This document shows positions 22,411-23,885 of a stretch of DNA of 23,885 bases, piece after piece. Location of the stretch: assembly GCA_964537075.1 (NCBI GenBank), contig CAZIBB010000010.1:1-23885 (forward strand). The letters run 5' to 3'. The notes beneath the pieces are model-generated. The model had not been told where the DNA came from and did no database searches. It saw only the letters and a program-made list of their open reading frames with translations. The number at the start of each line of letters is the position of its first letter. Position 1 is the first letter of the stretch. A program made the position numbers and the translations under genes. The DNA comes from CAYTED01 sp964537075 (GTDB taxonomy: Bacteria > Patescibacteriota > Minisyncoccia > Moranbacterales > UBA1568).

Positions 22411-23883
22411 TCAGGATTTCTTTCGGAAGAGTTTGGCGATCGGTTCGATGTCGGAAGGCTCCAGTTCTCCGAAGATTTTCAGGAGGGTGAAGTAGCAGAG
22501 AAAGAGGAACGATCCGGAGAAGAGAAAAGAGAATTGCCCCTGAGGAAGGATGAAGGAGATCGAAATGAGTATGAATATCGATAGTGCCACGCGGAAAAAC
22601 GAAAGAAGGGAAATCAGGGCGGAGAAATGTTTCCGAACGGAAAAGAGAATCCCTATCATAAGTATGAATGAGACGATCGCCATGGCGGAGCTTGCTCCGA
22701 TGATACCGAACTTCGGGATGAAGAAGAGATTGAGTGGAATGAACGCGATGAGACCGATAAGAGAGATGTAGAGCGGCGTCTTCACTTTTCCGGCACCATT
22801 GAAAGCGAATGCGAGAACATAGAATACGGTGAGAAATCCGACGCCAATGGTAAAAATCTGCATGGCAGGAGCCGCTTCGAGGTATTTGTTTCCGAAGAAG
22901 AACTGAAGGGCGGGTGTGGCGAAAATCGCGAGGAGAGTGACCATCGGAGTGAGGAGGAGAAGGAGGAAACGGAGGGATTTTTGAATGAGTGCCTCGGTCT
23001 CTTCTTTCTTCGCTTCAAATGTTGATTTGGAGATTGCCGGAAGGAGGATCATCGCGAGCGCATAGAAGAGATAGTATGGGATGCGTCCGACGGTAATCGC
23101 GGCATTATAGAGTCCGGTGAGATGGTCATCATGGAGGAGCGCTTTCACGAAATAGAGATCGAGCGTGAGGAGGAGTTCGTAAAAAATAAGGAAGAGGGTG
23201 AGCGGGCCGGCATAGATGGCGATGGTCTTCATCGGAAAGTGAAAGGTGTGACCAACGAGCTCGGCTCCGATTCCCAGTTTTCGTTTCACATAGAACTCGT
23301 CGATGGCAATCGCCGCGAAAAAGGTGAAAAGTGGGGCAAGTATATATCCACCGATGGAGCCTTCGACTCCGAAAAGAAGTGCGGCACAGACGATAAATCC
23401 GACGCGTGCGATGGACCGGACAATTTTCACGATGGCTTGGAGCTTGAAGAGGTGAAGTCCGGTGAAGTAATGATGATAGAAAGAGGCTGCTGCGAACGCC
23501 GGGATGACGAGAGAGGAGAGTTGAAAGAGAGGCGTGAGTGATGGATCACGAAGTGCCCAGGCGATGACCGGAGAAAGAAAGAAAAAGAGTATGGTGATGG
23601 ATCCGATGACGAGCATCTGCAATTTGGCTGCCTGGCGTTTGATGGAGCGGATATCGGCGGGATTCGCCTCGATTTTTTCACTGACGAATTTCGCCATGGC
23701 AGTCGGGATGCCATTGCCGATGAGGACGATGACCATGGTGGTGAGAGTGACGACGAGTCCATAACGACCATAATCCGCCGGTCCGAGGACGCGGCCGACA
23801 ACCGCATGGACGACATAGGCCGCGATATTGAAGATGACTTCCGAGGCAGTGAGCCAGAGAAATGCGTTCGCGAATTTTTTCAT
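22411..23883 (-). CDS. Polysaccharide flippase, Wzx/RfbX-like (MOP superfamily)
   Basis: A 490-residue integral membrane protein with about 14 hydrophobic segments, the normal size and layout for oligosaccharide flippases (Polysacc_synt domain with the C-terminal Polysacc_synt_C region). Seen: the N-terminal WLTASEVIFNIAAYVV helix, VGRVLGPADYGRYGLV at about 29-44, GNGIPTAMAKFVSE at 56-69, the middle LFLIFYELLLTLDLYFVK segment and LLPAISKSTFEAK near 285. Family members flip undecaprenyl- or dolichyl-linked oligosaccharides to the outer face. It would supply the GT-C and GH28 enzymes of this region with lipid-linked substrate; that link is inference. The ATG lies 2 bases from the window edge; MKKFANAFLWL is a natural start, but a more upstream start cannot be ruled out. 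No terminator is seen before the next leftward gene. Confidence 0.9.
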   Translation of the reverse strand: MKKFANAFLWLTASEVIFNIAAYVVHAVVGRVLGPADYGRYGLVVTLTTMVIVLIGNGIPTAMAKFVSEKIEANPADIRSIKRQAAKLQMLVIGSITILFFFLSPVIAWALRDPSLTPLFQLSSLVIPAFAAASFYHHYFTGLHLFKLQAIVKIVRSIARVGFIVCAALLFGVEGSIGGYILAPLFTFFAAIAIDEFYVKRKLGIGAELVGHTFHFPMKTIAIYAGPLTLFLIFYELLLTLDLYFVKALLHDDHLTGLYNAAITVGRIPYYLFYALAMILLPAISKSTFEAKKEETEALIQKSLRFLLLLLTPMVTLLAIFATPALQFFFGNKYLEAAPAMQIFTIGVGFLTVFYVLAFAFNGAGKVKTPLYISLIGLIAFIPLNLFFIPKFGIIGASSAMAIVSFILMIGILFSVRKHFSALISLLSFFRVALSIFILISISFILPQGQFSFLFSGSFLFLCYFTLLKIFGELEPSDIEPIAKLFRKKS

Positions 23884-23885
23884 AA

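Noticed and set aside
23122..23541. Open frame of 139 residues on the plus strand within the flippase gene
   Set aside because: It is highly charged, low in complexity and antisense to a well-conserved membrane protein; the same holds for the other long opposite-strand frames in the GT-C genes.

Overview
The window is about 24 kb of a bacterial genome, most likely a member of the Candidate Phyla Radiation (Patescibacteria). This placement is inference. It rests on a 23S rRNA-intervening-sequence-type four-helix-bundle gene, low-complexity repeats that run into gene ends and encode Asn/Lys/Gln-rich tails, weak or absent Shine-Dalgarno sequences at many starts, and many GT-C membrane glycosyltransferases. 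TGA is a normal stop (3739-3741, 18300-18302, 22411-22413), which argues against the recoded Gracilibacteria/Absconditabacteria lineages. No rRNA, tRNA, CRISPR array, transposase or integrase was found.

Layout. (1) 1-5915: sugar-nucleotide and glycosyl-transfer genes. These are a leftward GT2 polyprenyl-phosphate-sugar synthase-like gene; a divergent rightward GT2 with a membrane tail; UDP-glucose 6-dehydrogenase; a four-helix-bundle gene inside inverted arrays of degenerate 7-bp units; a GT4 glycosyltransferase; and an LPG-synthase/flippase-like membrane protein. (2) 5916-6244: a convergent, gene-free stretch rich in inverted repeats and terminators. (3) 6245-11485: a leftward three-gene operon with 9-nt gaps, transcribed GT-C type B, then membrane-anchored GH28 beta-helix protein, then GT-C type A. 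(4) 11628-20205: a rightward run of four type A GT-C paralogues followed by a second type B. (5) 20236-21696: a second leftward membrane-anchored GH28 paralogue. (6) 21765-22367: a GC-rich, self-contained unit for a small secreted protein with its own promoter, hairpin leader, strong ribosome binding site and terminator. (7) 22411-23883: a leftward Wzx-like polysaccharide flippase.

How it may work together (inference from families). The GT2 enzymes would charge a polyprenyl phosphate with sugar on the cytoplasmic face. UDP-glucose dehydrogenase would supply UDP-glucuronate. Wzx-type and LPG-synthase-like proteins would move or handle lipid-linked material. Seven GT-C enzymes would then transfer sugars outside the membrane. 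The two anchored GH28 proteins, a family that usually cleaves uronic-acid polysaccharides, sit within the GT-C sets and may trim or remodel a uronate-containing surface polymer. The same three-family set (type A, type B, GH28) occurs twice in rearranged order. This duplicated synthesis-plus-trimming module is the best candidate here for an undescribed system. The second most striking signal is non-coding: two classes of 7-bp-phased repeats, one of which brackets the four-helix-bundle gene like the ends of a small mobile element.
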